From NCBI GenBank assembly GCA_008923315.1, contig WBSF01000009.1:372001-436000 (forward strand): a DNA stretch of 64,000 bases. Direction: 5' to 3'. Under the pieces are notes generated by a model that made no database searches, was not told where the DNA came from, and saw nothing but the letters and a program-made list of their open reading frames with translations. Shown piece after piece: positions 63,199 through 64,000 of the stretch. The translations under genes and the position numbers were made by a program. Position 1 is the stretch's first letter. Every line of letters begins with the position of its first letter. The stretch is from Betaproteobacteria bacterium SCN1 (GTDB lineage: Bacteria > Pseudomonadota > Gammaproteobacteria > Burkholderiales > Thiobacillaceae).

Positions 63199-64000
63199 CT
63201 AGAGATAGGGCTCGATCGGCAGGGCCTGCAGCGTGCGGAGCAGCGCGCGCTGCAGCGGTGTGGTGTCCGGTTCGATGTCGGACTGGCGGGCCACGCCTTC
63301 GTAGATGTCCGACCAGCGCAGGCGCGGGTCGGTGGTGTTCTCGGTGCCGTTCGCCAGCGTCACGCGGAAACTGCGCTCGGGCTGCATGGCATCCTCCGCG
63401 ATGCGTTCGACCTCGCGCGCGAAGTCCGCCGAATGGATCACGATGCCCATTTCGGTATTGAGCACGGCGGAGCGCGGATCGAAGTTGAACGTGCCGACGA
63501 ACACGTGCCGGTCGTCGAAGATGAAGGTCTTGGCGTGCAGGCTGGCGCGCGAGGAGCCGTGCGCCAGATCGCGCAGTCGCCCGCCGGTCGGCTCGCCCAC
63601 GGGTTTCAGTTCGTACAGGCCGACGCCGGCCTGCAGCAGCGGGACGCGGTAGTTGGCGTAGCCGGCGTGGACGACCGGCACGTCGCTGGCGGCGTAGGCG
63701 TTGGTGAGCACGTCGATCTTCACGCCGGTGTGGCGCCAGTAGCGGAAATAGGCCATGCCCATCGGGCCCGGCACGAAATAGGGCGACACGATCAGTGCGC
63801 GCGCCTTGGGGTCGACCCACAGTCCGGCGAGCTGGCCGACAAGCAGGCTCGAAGGCGGCTGCTCGGGGTCGAGTGCCTTTTCCGGCGGATCGACGATGAG
63901 ATCCGCCGGGGCGACGTGCCAGGATTCCTGTCCCGACAGCAGGGCGGGCAGTGGATCGGCTGCGGCGACTTCGCGGCCGTAGGCGCTGCGCGCGCGTTCC
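63199..64000 (-). CDS. Phospholipase D / cardiolipin synthase-like protein, 5' end outside window
   Basis: About 266 C-terminal residues are visible and the frame is open to the window end. The second HKD motif is SRASLHAKTFIFDDRHVFVGTFNFDPRS, with the His-Lys-Asp triplet intact. SPYFVPGPMG is also typical of the family. The first HKD must lie outside the window. Likely role: phosphatidyl transfer in cardiolipin synthesis (ClsC-like) or a related phospholipase. A terminator lies between this gene and purT. Confidence 0.85.
   Translation of the reverse strand, partial: ERARSAYGREVAAADPLPALLSGQESWHVAPADLIVDPPEKALDPEQPPSSLLVGQLAGLWVDPKARALIVSPYFVPGPMGMAYFRYWRHTGVKIDVLTNAYAASDVPVVHAGYANYRVPLLQAGVGLYELKPVGEPTGGRLRDLAHGSSRASLHAKTFIFDDRHVFVGTFNFDPRSAVLNTEMGIVIHSADFAREVERIAEDAMQPERSFRVTLANGTENTTDPRLRWSDIYEGVARQSDIEPDTTPLQRALLRTLQALPIEPYL

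Noticed and set aside
61550-63820. A 756-codon frame that ends in the globin
   Set aside because: Its upstream part is an out-of-frame shadow of purT and the phospholipase D gene. Only the last 126 codons, from GTG 61930, are a globin.

Overview
The window is a GC-rich chromosome segment with tightly packed genes and frequent 4-bp start/stop overlaps. The gene complement (TypA, PurT, NagZ, AcpS, Hsp33, RmuC, HemP/HmuTUV heme uptake, many PEP-CTERM proteins, a rhombosortase) suggests an aerobic or facultative betaproteobacterium, possibly Rhodocyclales-like. That placement is inference: no 16S or phylogenetic marker was compared. No insertion sequence, integrase, prophage or CRISPR array was seen.

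Layout. 1-5965: a partial lipase-like hydrolase, a rhombosortase with its adjacent GlyGly-CTERM lipoprotein, YbaK, and three unrecognised envelope proteins. 5978-16065: housekeeping and envelope genes (Tex, nitroreductase, DUF456, DUF2189, DsrE, Spy-like, DUF3617, ClC channel), then persulfide dioxygenase and a 1-Cys peroxiredoxin behind a 24-bp perfect palindrome.

16181-43222 is a 27-kb metal acquisition island, almost all on the minus strand. It has four parts. (a) tonB-exbB-exbD-feoA-feoB, a siderophore receptor, a PiuC-type hydroxylase, a PepSY protein and a cytochrome b, behind a sigma70 promoter with an overlapping Fur box. There is no ABC importer here, so iron is probably reduced in the periplasm and taken in by FeoB. 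(b) A ZnuD-like zinc receptor divergent from two related PEP-CTERM proteins, with three copies of a TGCAAC-N3-GTTGCA operator that is probably a Zur site. (c) A Fur-box-headed run of five PEP-CTERM proteins, two of them matrixin-like zinc proteases, leading into a heme/hemoglobin-type TonB receptor. (d) A Fur-box-headed heme operon: hemP, a small paralogous protein, peroxiredoxin, HmuS, an ABM monooxygenase, HmuT, HmuU, HmuV, a second ribosomal protein S4, a second small paralog, and HugZ. A short CTGGCTRGC element recurs in nearly every long leader or gap of these operons.

43275-64000: a CDF exporter, nagZ, acpS, a radical SAM protein, a yybP-ykoY manganese riboswitch ahead of a GDT1-type exporter and a DmeF-type CDF exporter, tRNA-Ser(UGA), NUDIX, a MoxR/VWA pair, a cysteine-depleted Hsp33, a low-complexity lipoprotein, an rmuC-mtfA-aminotransferase operon, typA, purT with a truncated globin, and a partial phospholipase D protein.

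The most novel-looking points are the Fur-controlled PEP-CTERM protease/heme-receptor operon, the alternative S4 inside the heme operon, the recurrent leader element, and two hypermutable repeat tracts in the heme operon.
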